Source: CADEDH01 sp039201605
Lineage (GTDB): Bacteria; Actinomycetota; Acidimicrobiia; Acidimicrobiales; SZUA-35
Reading direction: 5' to 3'
Length of the DNA stretch: 64,000 nt
NCBI GenBank assembly: GCA_039201605.1
Contig: JBCCRO010000014.1
Coordinates: 62,001 to 126,000 of the forward strand
Numbering within the stretch: the stretch's first letter is position 1; every line of letters starts with the position of its first letter. Position numbers and translations under genes: made by a program. The notes beneath the pieces are model-generated. The model searched no databases. It had not been told where the DNA came from and saw only the letters and a program-made list of their open reading frames with translations. Positions 7,683-15,762 of the stretch are shown one piece after another.

Positions 7683-9184
7683 CCACCACCCGCGACGAGT
7701 TCCGGGCCCTGGCCCGCGACTACCGGGCCATCCCGGTGCACCGGGAGCTGCTGGCCGACATGGCCACCCCGGTCAGCGCCTTTCTCCGCTGCGTCGGCGA
7801 CGAGTCGGGCTTCGCACTGGAGTCGGTGGAGAACGGCGAGCGGTGGAGTCGCTTCAGCTTCGTCGGCCGACGCCCCCACGCCACCCTCACCGCCCGCGGG
7901 CTCGAGGTGGAGATCGCGGGCGACCTGCCCGACGACGATCTGCCGACCGATCGGGGCATCCTCGCCGTCGTCGAGCTGCTGCTGGAGCGCTATCAGGCCC
8001 CCCGGCTCCCCGACCTGCCGCCGCTGACCGCCGGTCTCGTCGGCTATCTCGGCTACGACGTCGTGCGCGAGGTGGAACGCCTGCCCGACGTCCCCACCGA
8101 CGACCGCTCGTATCCCGACGCCCTGCTCGACGTCATCGGCGAGCTGGCCGTGTTCGACCACTGGCGCCAGCGGGTCACGCTGGTGGCCACCGCCCTGCTG
8201 GGCCCTGAGCCGACCGAGGCCGAGATCGACGCCGCCTATGACGACGCCGTCGTCCGGCTCGATCAGCTGGCGGCCGACGGCGCTCGATCGATCGACGAGC
8301 CGATGGTGGCCCCACCGGCGACGCTGCCCCTGCCCGAGGTCACGGCCTCGCTGAGCTCGGAGCTGTACCAGTCGGCGGTGGAGGCGGCCAAGGAGTACAT
8401 CCGGGCCGGTGACATCTTCCAGGTGGTGCTGTCCAAGCGGTTCGATTTCGACCTCGACGCCGACCCGTTCGACGTGTACCGGGTGCTCCGCCAGATCAAC
8501 CCAAGCCCCTACATGTACTTCCTCCGCCGTCCCGAGGTGACCCTCGTCGGTTGCTCGCCCGAGCCGCTGGTCCAGGTCAACGAGGGCAAGGTGGTCTCGC
8601 GCCCCATCGCCGGCACCCGGCGCCGGGGCCGCACCGAGGAGGACGACCGTCGCATGGCCTCGGAGCTGATGGAGGATCCCAAGGAGCGGGCCGAACACGT
8701 GATGCTGGTCGACCTGGCCCGCAACGACCTCGGTCGGGTCGTCGAGTACGGCTCGCTCGACATCGACGAGATGATGGTGCTCGAGTACTACAGCCACGTG
8801 ATGCACATCACCTCACAGGTGTCGGGCACCCTGGCCGAGGGCCGATCGGTGATCGACGTGCTGCGGGCCACGATGCCGGCGGGCACGGTGTCGGGGGCGC
8901 CGAAGGTGCGGGCCATGGAGATCATCGACGAGCTGGAGCCGGTCAAACGAGGGCCCTACGCCGGCGTCGTCGGTTACCTCGATTTCTCCGGCAACCTCGA
9001 CACCGCCATCACCATCCGCACCATGTTCGTCGGGCCCGACGGTGCCTCGGTGCAGGCCGGGGCCGGCGTGGTGGCCGACAGCTCGCCCGAGTTGGAGGAC
9101 AAGGAGTGCTGGAACAAGGCCCAGGCCCTCCTGGCCGCCGTCGAACCGGCCCGGGTCATGACCCGAAGCCGCAGCGAGGGCTGA
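7679..9184 (+). CDS. trpE: Anthranilate synthase component I
   Basis: Converts chorismate to anthranilate, the committed step to tryptophan, using ammonia from a TrpG partner not found in this window. The start is the ATG at 7679, overlapping hisI, giving 501 aa, the normal length. The chorismate-binding C-terminal domain shows PSPYMYFLRRPEVTLVGCSPE, RPIAGTRRRGRTEEDD, HVMLVDLARNDLGRV, MPAGTVSGAPKVRAMEIIDELE and QAGAGVVADSSPELED. N-terminal residues SGFALESVENGERWSRFSF correspond to the tryptophan feedback region (LLES-type motif). It is followed by 71 bp and then a leaderless YgfZ-type gene. Confidence 0.96.
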   Translation: MTTTRDEFRALARDYRAIPVHRELLADMATPVSAFLRCVGDESGFALESVENGERWSRFSFVGRRPHATLTARGLEVEIAGDLPDDDLPTDRGILAVVELLLERYQAPRLPDLPPLTAGLVGYLGYDVVREVERLPDVPTDDRSYPDALLDVIGELAVFDHWRQRVTLVATALLGPEPTEAEIDAAYDDAVVRLDQLAADGARSIDEPMVAPPATLPLPEVTASLSSELYQSAVEAAKEYIRAGDIFQVVLSKRFDFDLDADPFDVYRVLRQINPSPYMYFLRRPEVTLVGCSPEPLVQVNEGKVVSRPIAGTRRRGRTEEDDRRMASELMEDPKERAEHVMLVDLARNDLGRVVEYGSLDIDEMMVLEYYSHVMHITSQVSGTLAEGRSVIDVLRATMPAGTVSGAPKVRAMEIIDELEPVKRGPYAGVVGYLDFSGNLDTAITIRTMFVGPDGASVQAGAGVVADSSPELEDKECWNKAQALLAAVEPARVMTRSRSEG

Positions 9185-9243
9185 CCGGCGCCCATCGGGC
9201 CTGACGAGGCCGTTCCGGTGGCGCTGCCGACCCCGCCGCTGGG

Positions 9244-9249
9244 CATACT
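9244..9249 (+). promoter_or_regulatory. -10 box CATACT of leaderless ygfZ-type gene
   Basis: CATACT lies 6 nt before the ATG at 9256, with no Shine-Dalgarno sequence. The spacing matches the other leaderless starts of the window, though the first base departs from TANNNT. Confidence 0.5.
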
Positions 9250-9255
9250 TGGCCT

Positions 9256-10224
9256 ATGACCGAGAGCCCCGCGATCGCCACCTCCGCCGCCGCCCTCGAC
9301 GCGGCGTTCGCCGAGGGAGCAGGCGCAGCCTGGGTCGAGCGTGACGTGATCACGGTCGAGGGGCCCGACGCCACCAGCTACCTCCAGGGCCAGCTGAGCC
9401 AGAACGTGGAGGCCCTGGCCGACGGCGAGTCCACGGTCAGCCTGCTCCTGCAACCCCAGGGCAAGATCGACGCCTACCTGCGGGTGACGAGGACTGGTCC
9501 CGATTCCTTCGCCCTCGACACCGACCCCGGTCACGGGGCGGGGACCCTGGCCCGCCTGGAGCGGTTCAAACTGCGGGTCGACTGCGAGCTGAGCGTGGCC
9601 ACCGTCCCGATGCTCGCCGTCCGGGGCCCGGCCGCCACCGATCCCGATGCGGTGGGGGTGTCCCCGGCAGCCGGTGCCCTCGTCGTTCCCGCCCTCTGGC
9701 CCGGCGCCGTCGGCTTCGACGTGCTCGGGTCGGCCGCCACGGTGGCGGGAGCCGACACCGCCGCAGTGGCCACGATCGACGGTGAGGCCGTGGTGGTCGG
9801 TGACGCCGCCGATATCGACCGCGTCCGCATCGCCGTCGGGGTGCCGGCCATGGGGAGCGAACTCGGGGCGTCGACCATTCCGGCCGCCGCAGGCATCGTC
9901 GACGACGCCGTCGATTTCACCAAGGGCTGCTACGTCGGTCAGGAGCTGGTGGCCCGCATCGATTCCCGAGGGGCGAAGACGGCGGCGCGGCTCTGCCGGA
10001 TGCGCATCGAGGAGAGCGCAGCAGGCGATGCGGCCCCGAGCCCGGAGGCCACGGTCGAGGTCGACGGGGCCGACGCCGGGTCGCTCACGAGCGTCGCCGC
10101 CTCCCCCGACGGCGGCTGGGTGGCCCTGGCCTACATCAAGCGGAAGGTCGAGGTGCCGGCCACCGCAGTCATCCGCACCGACGGCGGCGCCGAACTCGCC
10201 GCCACGGTCGATCCGCAGCGCTGA
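9256..10224 (+). CDS. ygfZ: YgfZ/GcvT-domain iron-sulfur cluster protein
   Basis: A 322-aa folate-binding-type protein. The signature KGCYVGQELVARI lies around residues 224-236, with the conserved cysteine of YgfZ/IBA57 proteins. The N-terminal GcvT-like region contains VEGPDATSYLQGQLSQNVEAL and LQPQGKIDAYLRV. E. coli YgfZ helps maintain certain Fe-S enzymes; the same role is inferred here. An alternative is an aminomethyltransferase-like protein, but the KGCYxGQE motif favours YgfZ. It ends in a convergent arrangement with the histidine kinase at 10354. Confidence 0.88.
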   Translation: MTESPAIATSAAALDAAFAEGAGAAWVERDVITVEGPDATSYLQGQLSQNVEALADGESTVSLLLQPQGKIDAYLRVTRTGPDSFALDTDPGHGAGTLARLERFKLRVDCELSVATVPMLAVRGPAATDPDAVGVSPAAGALVVPALWPGAVGFDVLGSAATVAGADTAAVATIDGEAVVVGDAADIDRVRIAVGVPAMGSELGASTIPAAAGIVDDAVDFTKGCYVGQELVARIDSRGAKTAARLCRMRIEESAAGDAAPSPEATVEVDGADAGSLTSVAASPDGGWVALAYIKRKVEVPATAVIRTDGGAELAATVDPQR

Positions 10225-10353
10225 CCACCGACAGCCTCATCCCGCTCGGCCTCCCGCCGGACGAGCGTCGGCCGGCTTCACGTCGGTTGCGCACCGGCAA
10301 CCGGGCCCCGGGGCCGGCGAGGGCCGGCCGGTCGGGGCGTGGTCTCTTGCCGG

Positions 10354-11853
10354 TCAGCGGACGTAGCCGTCGGGCCGGGCCCCGGCCACGGCCTCCCACC
10401 CGGCCGGTGGACCGGCGGCCAGCTCCAGGGTCATCGTGGTGCCCCGCCCGAGCTCGGACGCCGCCGCCACCGAGCCGCCCATGGCGGTGACGAGCTCCCG
10501 CACGATGGCCAGGCCGAGGCCGGTGGCGTTCTCGGCCCGCTCCGGCTGGTCGGCCCCGGTGTAGAGCCGGTCGAAGATGTGGGGCAGGTCGACGGGGTCG
10601 ATGCCGGGGCCGTCATCGGCCACGGTCACCACGGCGCCTCCGCCGACGTCGGCCACGGTCACCCGGACGGCGCTGCGGGCGAACTTGATGGCGTTGTCGG
10701 TCAGGTTGCCGATGCACTGGGCCAGGCGGTCGGGGTCGGCCCAGGCTTCGACCGGGCCGTCGGCCCTCACCGCCAGGTCGATCCCGGCCTGCTGGGCCTT
10801 TGGCTGGAGGCCTGCGGCGTTGCGGCCGGCGATCACGGTCACGTCGACGGCCCGGGGGTGGAGGGCGAAGCGGTTGGCGTCGAGGCGGGCCAGATCGAGC
10901 AGGTCGCCGACGAGGCGCTCCAGACGGTTGGCCTGGTTGCCGATCACCTCGCCCACGTGCACCGGGTCGCGGGCGGCGCCGTCGCGCAGGGCCTCGGCGT
11001 AGCCGCTGATGGCGGTCAGCGGGGTGCGCAGGTCGTGGGAGACCGACATCAGGAACTGCTGGTCGAGGGCCTTCGAACGCTGGAGGTCGCTGGCCATCCG
11101 GTTCACCGAGCGTCCGAGCTGGGCCAACTCGTCGTCACCGGCGGTCTCGACCTCGACGTCGAAGTCTCCGGCGGCGATGTCCGATGTGGCCTGCTCGATC
11201 GCCTTGATCGGACGGGTGAAGCGACGGGCCAGCCACCAGGCGGCGATCACGGCCAGGGTCAGCACCAACAGCGCCGACAGGACGAACCAGCTGCGGGCCT
11301 GGCCCGACACCGTCTCCACGTTCTTGGTGGCCATGAGGCCCGGCGTCTGGGTGCCGATGCCGTCGAAGTCGAGGTCGAAGGTCGGGGGCAACCGCTGGAG
11401 GCCGAACACCACCGTTCGCCTGGAGCCCCGGGGCTGCTCGTCGGGATACAGGATGACGCCGCTCTCGAAGGCGGCGAGCTCCCCGCTGTTGAGCTGGGCC
11501 ACCGGGTCGTCGTCGAGGGTGACGTTGCCCCGGCCCGGGCCCGGCCGCTGCCGGCGGCTGTCGAACAGGAGCGCGTCGACGTTCTCGACCTCGCTGACCA
11601 CCCCCTTCTCGTCGACCAGCACCACCTCCAGGTCCTTGAGACCGAGGGCGACCTGGAACTCCTGCAGCGTGCGCAGGTTGCGGAAGGTGTCGGACTCCTG
11701 GGTGGAGCGGGTGAGAGCCTGGAGCCCGTCCCGCACCTCGGCCTCGGTGGTGCTGCGGGCGTCGAACTGCGACAGCGTCAGCACGCCGGCGCCGACGAAC
11801 ACCACGGCGGCGAGAGCGATGCCGACCATCGCCACCATGAGGCGCCGCTGCAT
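10354..11853 (-). CDS. Two-component sensor histidine kinase (OmpR-type partner)
   Basis: A 499-aa membrane kinase. TM1 is at about residues 6-28, an extracytoplasmic sensor region at 29-187, TM2 at about 189-209, and HAMP follows (RRFTRPIKAIEQATSDIAAGD). The HisKA box is MSVSHDLRTPLTAISGYAEA with phospho-acceptor His about residue 273. The ATPase domain shows the N box LTDNAIKFA, G1 VADDGPGIDP and G2 ATGLGLAIV. The sensor loop is hydrophilic with no recognisable ligand fold, so the signal is unknown. It starts 7 bp after the regulator stop, with GAGGGG as ribosome binding site. Confidence 0.93.
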   Translation of the reverse strand: MQRRLMVAMVGIALAAVVFVGAGVLTLSQFDARSTTEAEVRDGLQALTRSTQESDTFRNLRTLQEFQVALGLKDLEVVLVDEKGVVSEVENVDALLFDSRRQRPGPGRGNVTLDDDPVAQLNSGELAAFESGVILYPDEQPRGSRRTVVFGLQRLPPTFDLDFDGIGTQTPGLMATKNVETVSGQARSWFVLSALLVLTLAVIAAWWLARRFTRPIKAIEQATSDIAAGDFDVEVETAGDDELAQLGRSVNRMASDLQRSKALDQQFLMSVSHDLRTPLTAISGYAEALRDGAARDPVHVGEVIGNQANRLERLVGDLLDLARLDANRFALHPRAVDVTVIAGRNAAGLQPKAQQAGIDLAVRADGPVEAWADPDRLAQCIGNLTDNAIKFARSAVRVTVADVGGGAVVTVADDGPGIDPVDLPHIFDRLYTGADQPERAENATGLGLAIVRELVTAMGGSVAAASELGRGTTMTLELAAGPPAGWEAVAGARPDGYVR

Positions 11854-11860
11854 CAGCCCC

Positions 11861-12526
11861 TCACCCCAACCGGTAGCCGAAGCCGCGCACGGTCACGAGG
11901 GGCAGGTCGTCGCCCAGCTTGCGGCGGAGCTGTCGCACGTGGACGTCGACGGTGCGGGGGTCGCCCACCCAGTCGGCGCCCCACGCCAGGTCGAGCAGTT
12001 GCTGGCGGCTGAGCACCACGCCCTCGTTTTTGACGAACACCTCGAGCAGGGCCTGTTCCTGGGTGGCGAGGGCCACGGCCTCGCCGTCGACCATCACCTC
12101 GCGCCGTTCCAGGCTGATCTCGATGGCGCCGTAGCCGGCCCCCGTCGTCTCGTCCCGGACGGCGCCGCCCCGACGGAGGACGGCCTTGATGCGGGCCACG
12201 ATCTCCCGGGGGGAGAAGGGCTTGGTGACGTAGTCGTCGCCCCCCATCTCCAGGCCGAGGATCCGGTCGACCTCGTCGTCGCGGGCGGTGAGGAACAGCA
12301 CCGGCACATCCGAGGTCTGGCGCAGCTCGCGGCACACGCCGAAGCCGTCGAGATCCCCGGGCAGGCCGATGTCGAGGATGACGAAATCCGGCCGCCGGGC
12401 CCGGATGGTCTCCAGCCCGTCGCGGCCGTTGCCGGCGATGTGGACCCGCCAACCCTCGCGCTCCAGGTACAGGGCCAGGAGGTCGGCGATGTCGGCCTCG
12501 TCCTCGACGACGACGACACTGGTCAC
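11861..12526 (-). CDS. OmpR/PhoB-family response regulator
   Basis: A 221-aa DNA-binding regulator. The receiver domain has an acidic pair at VVVVEDEADIADLL, phospho-acceptor Asp about residue 52 (VILDIGLPG), switch Thr in LFLTARDD and Lys in YVTKPFSPREIVARI. The C-terminal winged helix contains ATQEQALLEVFVKNEGVVLSR and VDVHVRQLRRKLGDD, then VRGFGYRL. The GTG at 12524-12526 has no good Shine-Dalgarno sequence. Instead it overlaps the stop of a 16-codon upstream ORF, so translation may depend on that ORF. It is encoded upstream of its kinase in one operon. The target genes are unknown. Confidence 0.93.
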   Translation of the reverse strand: MTSVVVVEDEADIADLLALYLEREGWRVHIAGNGRDGLETIRARRPDFVILDIGLPGDLDGFGVCRELRQTSDVPVLFLTARDDEVDRILGLEMGGDDYVTKPFSPREIVARIKAVLRRGGAVRDETTGAGYGAIEISLERREVMVDGEAVALATQEQALLEVFVKNEGVVLSRQQLLDLAWGADWVGDPRTVDVHVRQLRRKLGDDLPLVTVRGFGYRLG

Positions 12527-12573
12527 GGTCGCCGGAGGCCCTGAGGGCGGGGGCAGAGGGGGGCGGTGCTCAT
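12523..12573 (-). CDS. Putative 16-codon leader ORF of the two-component operon
   Basis: ATG at 12571-12573 starts MSTAPLCPRPQGLRRP and ends with TGA at 12523-12525, overlapping the regulator GTG in a GTGA arrangement. The ATG lies 8 nt after TAGTCT (plus-strand AGACTA, 12582-12587), the same leaderless geometry seen at other genes here. It could simply deliver ribosomes to a regulator lacking a ribosome binding site. Four prolines in 16 codons could also make it a slow-translation sensor. Chance occurrence is possible. Confidence 0.4.
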   Translation of the reverse strand: MSTAPLCPRPQGLRRP

Positions 12574-12581
12574 CGGCCCTC

Positions 12582-12587
12582 AGACTA
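12582..12587 (-). promoter_or_regulatory. -10 box TAGTCT of the two-component operon
   Basis: TAGTCT on the minus strand lies 8 nt before the leader ATG, in the divergent region between the two-component operon and the small monooxygenase. Confidence 0.5.
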
Positions 12588-12634
12588 TGCCCTCATTGTT
12601 AGGAACCCGTGATGGCCGGCTCGACCCGGTCGAG

Positions 12635-12640
12635 TACCGT
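12635..12640 (+). promoter_or_regulatory. -10 box TACCGT of leaderless monooxygenase gene
   Basis: TACCGT is followed by 7 nt and the ATG at 12648. This decides the start against the in-frame upstream ATG at 12612, which lies upstream of the box. Confidence 0.55.
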
Positions 12641-12647
12641 GGCTCCG

Positions 12648-12959
12648 ATGTCGAAGGTTTCACTGATCGCAAAGCTCCAGGCGGCCGAGGGCAAGGCTGA
12701 CGAGCTCACCGCAGCCCTCCACGATCTGGTCGCAGCGGCCGAGGTCGAGCCCGGCCTCGAGGTCTACAGCGCCCACGTCGACCCCAACGCCGAGGGCGTG
12801 TTCTATTTCTTCGAGCTCTACACCGACCAGGCCGCGTTCGAGGCCCACGGCAAGGACGACCGGATGAAGGCGGCGATGGGAGCCCTCGGCGGGTTCCTCG
12901 GCGGCCGACCGGAGATCACGATCCTCACCCCGGTCGTGGCCAAGGGCCTCGATCTCTGA
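12648..12959 (+). CDS. Antibiotic-biosynthesis-monooxygenase-fold protein
   Basis: A 103-aa dimeric ferredoxin-like (ABM superfamily) protein starting MSKVSLIAKLQAAEGKAD. Motifs are LHDLVAAAEVEPGLEVYSAHVD, FYFFELYTDQAAFEAHGKDD and the C-terminal strand EITILTPVV. Members include quinol or heme-degrading monooxygenases, and many are of unknown substrate. It contains no conserved metal or heme ligands that I can assign. It lies 16 bp upstream of trpC on the same strand and probably shares the transcript. Confidence 0.8.
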   Translation: MSKVSLIAKLQAAEGKADELTAALHDLVAAAEVEPGLEVYSAHVDPNAEGVFYFFELYTDQAAFEAHGKDDRMKAAMGALGGFLGGRPEITILTPVVAKGLDL

Positions 12960-12975
12960 CCGGCGGGATCGCACG

Positions 12976-13755
12976 GTGACCACGTACCTCGACAAGATCG
13001 TGGCCGCCCATCGCGGTCAGTCGGCGGGCGACGATCGACCGCTCGACGGCCTGATCGAACAGGCCAGAGCCCGGCCCCCGGCCCGGGGCTTCCGGCAGGC
13101 CCTGGCCTCGGCCGACGGCCTGGCCGTGATCTCGGAGATCAAACGCCGCTCGCCCTCGAAGGGGGAGATCAACCCCGGTGTCGACCCGGCCTCGTGGGCC
13201 CGGTCCTACCAGCAGGGCGGTGCCACCTGCCTGTCGGTGTTGACCGACCGTGAGTTCTTCGGGGGCTCGCCCGAGGATCTGCAGCGGGCGCGGGCGGCGG
13301 TGACGATCCCGGTCCTGCGCAAGGACTTCTGCGTCTCGGCCCGTCACGTGTGCGACGCCAAGCTCTTCGGCGCCGACTGCATCCTGCTCATCGTCGCCGC
13401 CCTCGACGATGTGGAGCTCGCCGACTTCCACGACCTGGCGGTCGAACTCGGCCTCGACGTGCTGGTCGAGACCCACGACGAGGCCGAGGTCGACCGGGCC
13501 ATGGCCATCGGGGCCGACCTGATCGGAGTCAATCAGCGCGACCTGGTGACGTTCCAGGTCGATCAGGCCCGGGCGGTACGGGTCGCCTCCTCGCTGCCCG
13601 ACGATGTGGTCCGGGTGGCCGAGTCGGGGATCGGGGGAGCGGCGGACGCCACCGCCCTCGTCGAGGCCGGTTACCACGCCGTGCTCGTCGGCGAGTCGCT
13701 GATGACCAGCGGTGATCCCGCCCGGTCGGTGGCGGAGCTCCGGGCCCTGCGATAA
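12976..13755 (+). CDS. trpC: Indole-3-glycerol-phosphate synthase
   Basis: Closes the indole ring from CdRP. It is a 259-aa (beta/alpha)8 barrel. Catalytic motifs are ISEIKRRSPSKGEI with the catalytic lysine, VLTDREFFGGSPEDL, PVLRKDFCV with the second lysine, LVETHDEAEV, GVNQRDLVTF and VAESGIGG. The GTG at 12976 has a weak ribosome binding site (CGGGATCGCACG). It is not fused to TrpF. trpF follows 40 bp later with its own -10-like box. Confidence 0.96.
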   Translation: MTTYLDKIVAAHRGQSAGDDRPLDGLIEQARARPPARGFRQALASADGLAVISEIKRRSPSKGEINPGVDPASWARSYQQGGATCLSVLTDREFFGGSPEDLQRARAAVTIPVLRKDFCVSARHVCDAKLFGADCILLIVAALDDVELADFHDLAVELGLDVLVETHDEAEVDRAMAIGADLIGVNQRDLVTFQVDQARAVRVASSLPDDVVRVAESGIGGAADATALVEAGYHAVLVGESLMTSGDPARSVAELRALR

Positions 13756-13782
13756 TCGCCCTGATGCTCGTCGGCCGAACGA

Positions 13783-13788
13783 TACGGT
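13783..13788 (+). promoter_or_regulatory. -10 box TACGGT of leaderless trpF
   Basis: TACGGT lies 7 nt before the ATG at 13796. The spacing favours ATG 13796 over the in-frame GTG at 13787, which falls inside the box. Confidence 0.5.
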
Positions 13789-13795
13789 GCCAGTG

Positions 13796-14551
13796 ATGTT
13801 CGTGAAGATCTGCGGCGTGACCAACGTCGAGGACGCACTGCTGGCCGCCGGCCTCGGCGCCAACGCCGTCGGCATGATCTTCGCCGCATCGAGCCGCCGC
13901 ATCGCCACCGGCGAGGCCCGCGACATCGTGCGTCGGCTCCCACCCGAGGTGCTCCCCGTCGGTGTGTTCCGCGACGAGCGGGCCGGTCGGGTGGCCGAGA
14001 TCGCCAACTCGATCGGCCTCCGGGCCGTCCAGCTGTCCGGTCACGAGTCGGTGGAGGACACCCGCTGGCTGGCCGGCCGGGTGCCCGTGGTGATCAAGGC
14101 CTTCGCCGCTCAGGACCCGAACCTGGCCCGGGCCGCCGACTACGGCGCCCACCGCCTCCTGATCGACTCGGCCTCACCGGGGAGCGGGAAGACCTTCGAC
14201 TGGACCCTGCTCCAGCGCCGCCCCGTCCGCCACAAGTTCCTGCTCGCCGGTGGGCTCACCCCGGGCAACGTGGCCGAGGCCATCACCACGGTCAAGCCGT
14301 GGGGTGTCGACCTCGCCACCGGCGTCGAGGCCTCACCCGGGGTGAAGGATCCGGCCAAGCTCCGACAGTTCATGGCCAACGTGCGGGCCGTCGCCCCCGA
14401 GGAGCCGACGTTCGAATTCGAGCTCGACCCGGTGCCGGTCTACGACGAGTTCATCGACGTCGCCGACGACGGCCCCGACGGCCCCGGACACCGACCCGCC
14501 GCCGACCTAGACCGACCGTTCAACTGGGAAGAGGATTCCACGTGGCACTAG
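13796..14551 (+). CDS. trpF: Phosphoribosylanthranilate isomerase
   Basis: Amadori isomerase of tryptophan synthesis. The 251-aa protein starts MFVKICGVTNVEDAL with the catalytic Cys in KICG. The general acid Asp is in RLLIDSASPGSGKTFDW. Phosphate binding is at LAGGLTPGNV and ATGVEASPGVKD. The usual VQLHG motif reads VQLSGHE. A roughly 45-residue acidic C-terminal tail after NVRAVAPEEP is longer than most TrpF proteins. Its presence implies the organism does not rely on a PriA-type dual enzyme. It overlaps the trpB start by 10 bp. Confidence 0.94.
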   Translation: MFVKICGVTNVEDALLAAGLGANAVGMIFAASSRRIATGEARDIVRRLPPEVLPVGVFRDERAGRVAEIANSIGLRAVQLSGHESVEDTRWLAGRVPVVIKAFAAQDPNLARAADYGAHRLLIDSASPGSGKTFDWTLLQRRPVRHKFLLAGGLTPGNVAEAITTVKPWGVDLATGVEASPGVKDPAKLRQFMANVRAVAPEEPTFEFELDPVPVYDEFIDVADDGPDGPGHRPAADLDRPFNWEEDSTWH

Positions 14552-15762
14552 CCGAGAACGTCCCGTCCACCCCATCGGTCATGGGAGACCCCGACCCCGA
14601 CGGCCGCTTCGGCCGGTTCGGCGGCCGGTTCGTCCCCGAGACCCTGGTTCCGGCCTGCGCCGAGCTGGAGGCGGCGTTCCGCGAGGCGTGGTCCGACGAC
14701 GGCTTCCGGACCGAGTTCAGCGATCTGCTGAACAACTACGCCGGTCGCCCCTCGCCGCTCAGCGAGTGCGTCAACCTGTCCGAGCAGCTCGGGTTCCGGG
14801 TGCTGCTCAAGCGGGAAGACCTGAACCACACCGGTAGCCACAAGATCAACAACGTCCTGGGCCAGACCCTGCTGGCCAAGCGCATGGGCAAGACCCGCAT
14901 CGTGGCCGAGACCGGGGCCGGTCAGCACGGGGTGGCCACCGCCACCGCCGCCGCTTACTTCGGGCAGGAGTGCGTCGTCTACATGGGCGAGGTCGACATC
15001 GCCCGTCAGGCCCTCAACGTCTACCGCATGAAGTTGCTGGGGGCCGAGGTCCGCCCCGCTCTGTCCGGCAGCCGCACCCTGAAGGACGCCGTCAACGAGG
15101 CCATGCGCGACTGGGTGGCCACGGTGGAGAACACCTACTACTGCCTGGGCTCGGTGATGGGGCCCCACCCGTACCCGTGGATGGTTCGCCAGTTCCACCG
15201 GGTGATCGGCGACGAGGCCAACGAGCAGTGCCGGGAGCACCTGGGCACCGATCCCGACGTGGTCGTGGCCTGCGTCGGCGGCGGATCGAACGCCATCGGC
15301 ATCTTCGCCGGGTTCGCCGACACCGACGCCGAGCTCGTCGGGGTCGAACCGGCCGGTGGCGCCGCCACCTCGGCCGAGGTGCCGGGTGTCGTCCACGGCT
15401 CGATGTCGTTCCTCATGCAGAACGAGTACGGCCAGGTGGAGGAGGCCCAGTCGGTCTCCGCCGGGCTCGACTACCCGGGCGTCGGTCCCGAGCACGCTCA
15501 CCTGGCCGACATCGGCCGGGCCCGCTACGAGTCGGTGACCGATGCGGAGGTGCTCGACGCCTTCGAGCTGCTCTCGCGCACCGAGGGGATCATCCCCGCC
15601 CTGGAGCCGGCCCACGGCCTGGCGTGGATGGTGAAGGCCAAGGACGAGCTGGCGGGCAAGACCGTCCTGTTGAACATGTCCGGGCGGGGCGACAAGGACG
15701 TGGCCCAGGTCCAGGCCATCCGTGACGGCGACCCCGAGGCGCTGAAGACGGTTCGGCTGTGA
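14542..15762 (+). CDS. trpB: Tryptophan synthase beta chain
   Basis: PLP enzyme joining indole and serine to give tryptophan. It has 406 aa from GTG 14542, which follows GAAGAGG and overlaps the trpF end; the ATG at 14581 is an internal alternative. Motifs are FGGRFVPETL, the PLP lysine about residue 101 in NHTGSHKINN, ETGAGQHGVATA, GGGSNAIG binding the PLP phosphate, and HGLAWMVK. It is the TrpB1 type, tightly linked to trpA by a GTGA overlap, as expected for the alpha2-beta2 complex. Confidence 0.97.
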   Translation: MALAENVPSTPSVMGDPDPDGRFGRFGGRFVPETLVPACAELEAAFREAWSDDGFRTEFSDLLNNYAGRPSPLSECVNLSEQLGFRVLLKREDLNHTGSHKINNVLGQTLLAKRMGKTRIVAETGAGQHGVATATAAAYFGQECVVYMGEVDIARQALNVYRMKLLGAEVRPALSGSRTLKDAVNEAMRDWVATVENTYYCLGSVMGPHPYPWMVRQFHRVIGDEANEQCREHLGTDPDVVVACVGGGSNAIGIFAGFADTDAELVGVEPAGGAATSAEVPGVVHGSMSFLMQNEYGQVEEAQSVSAGLDYPGVGPEHAHLADIGRARYESVTDAEVLDAFELLSRTEGIIPALEPAHGLAWMVKAKDELAGKTVLLNMSGRGDKDVAQVQAIRDGDPEALKTVRL

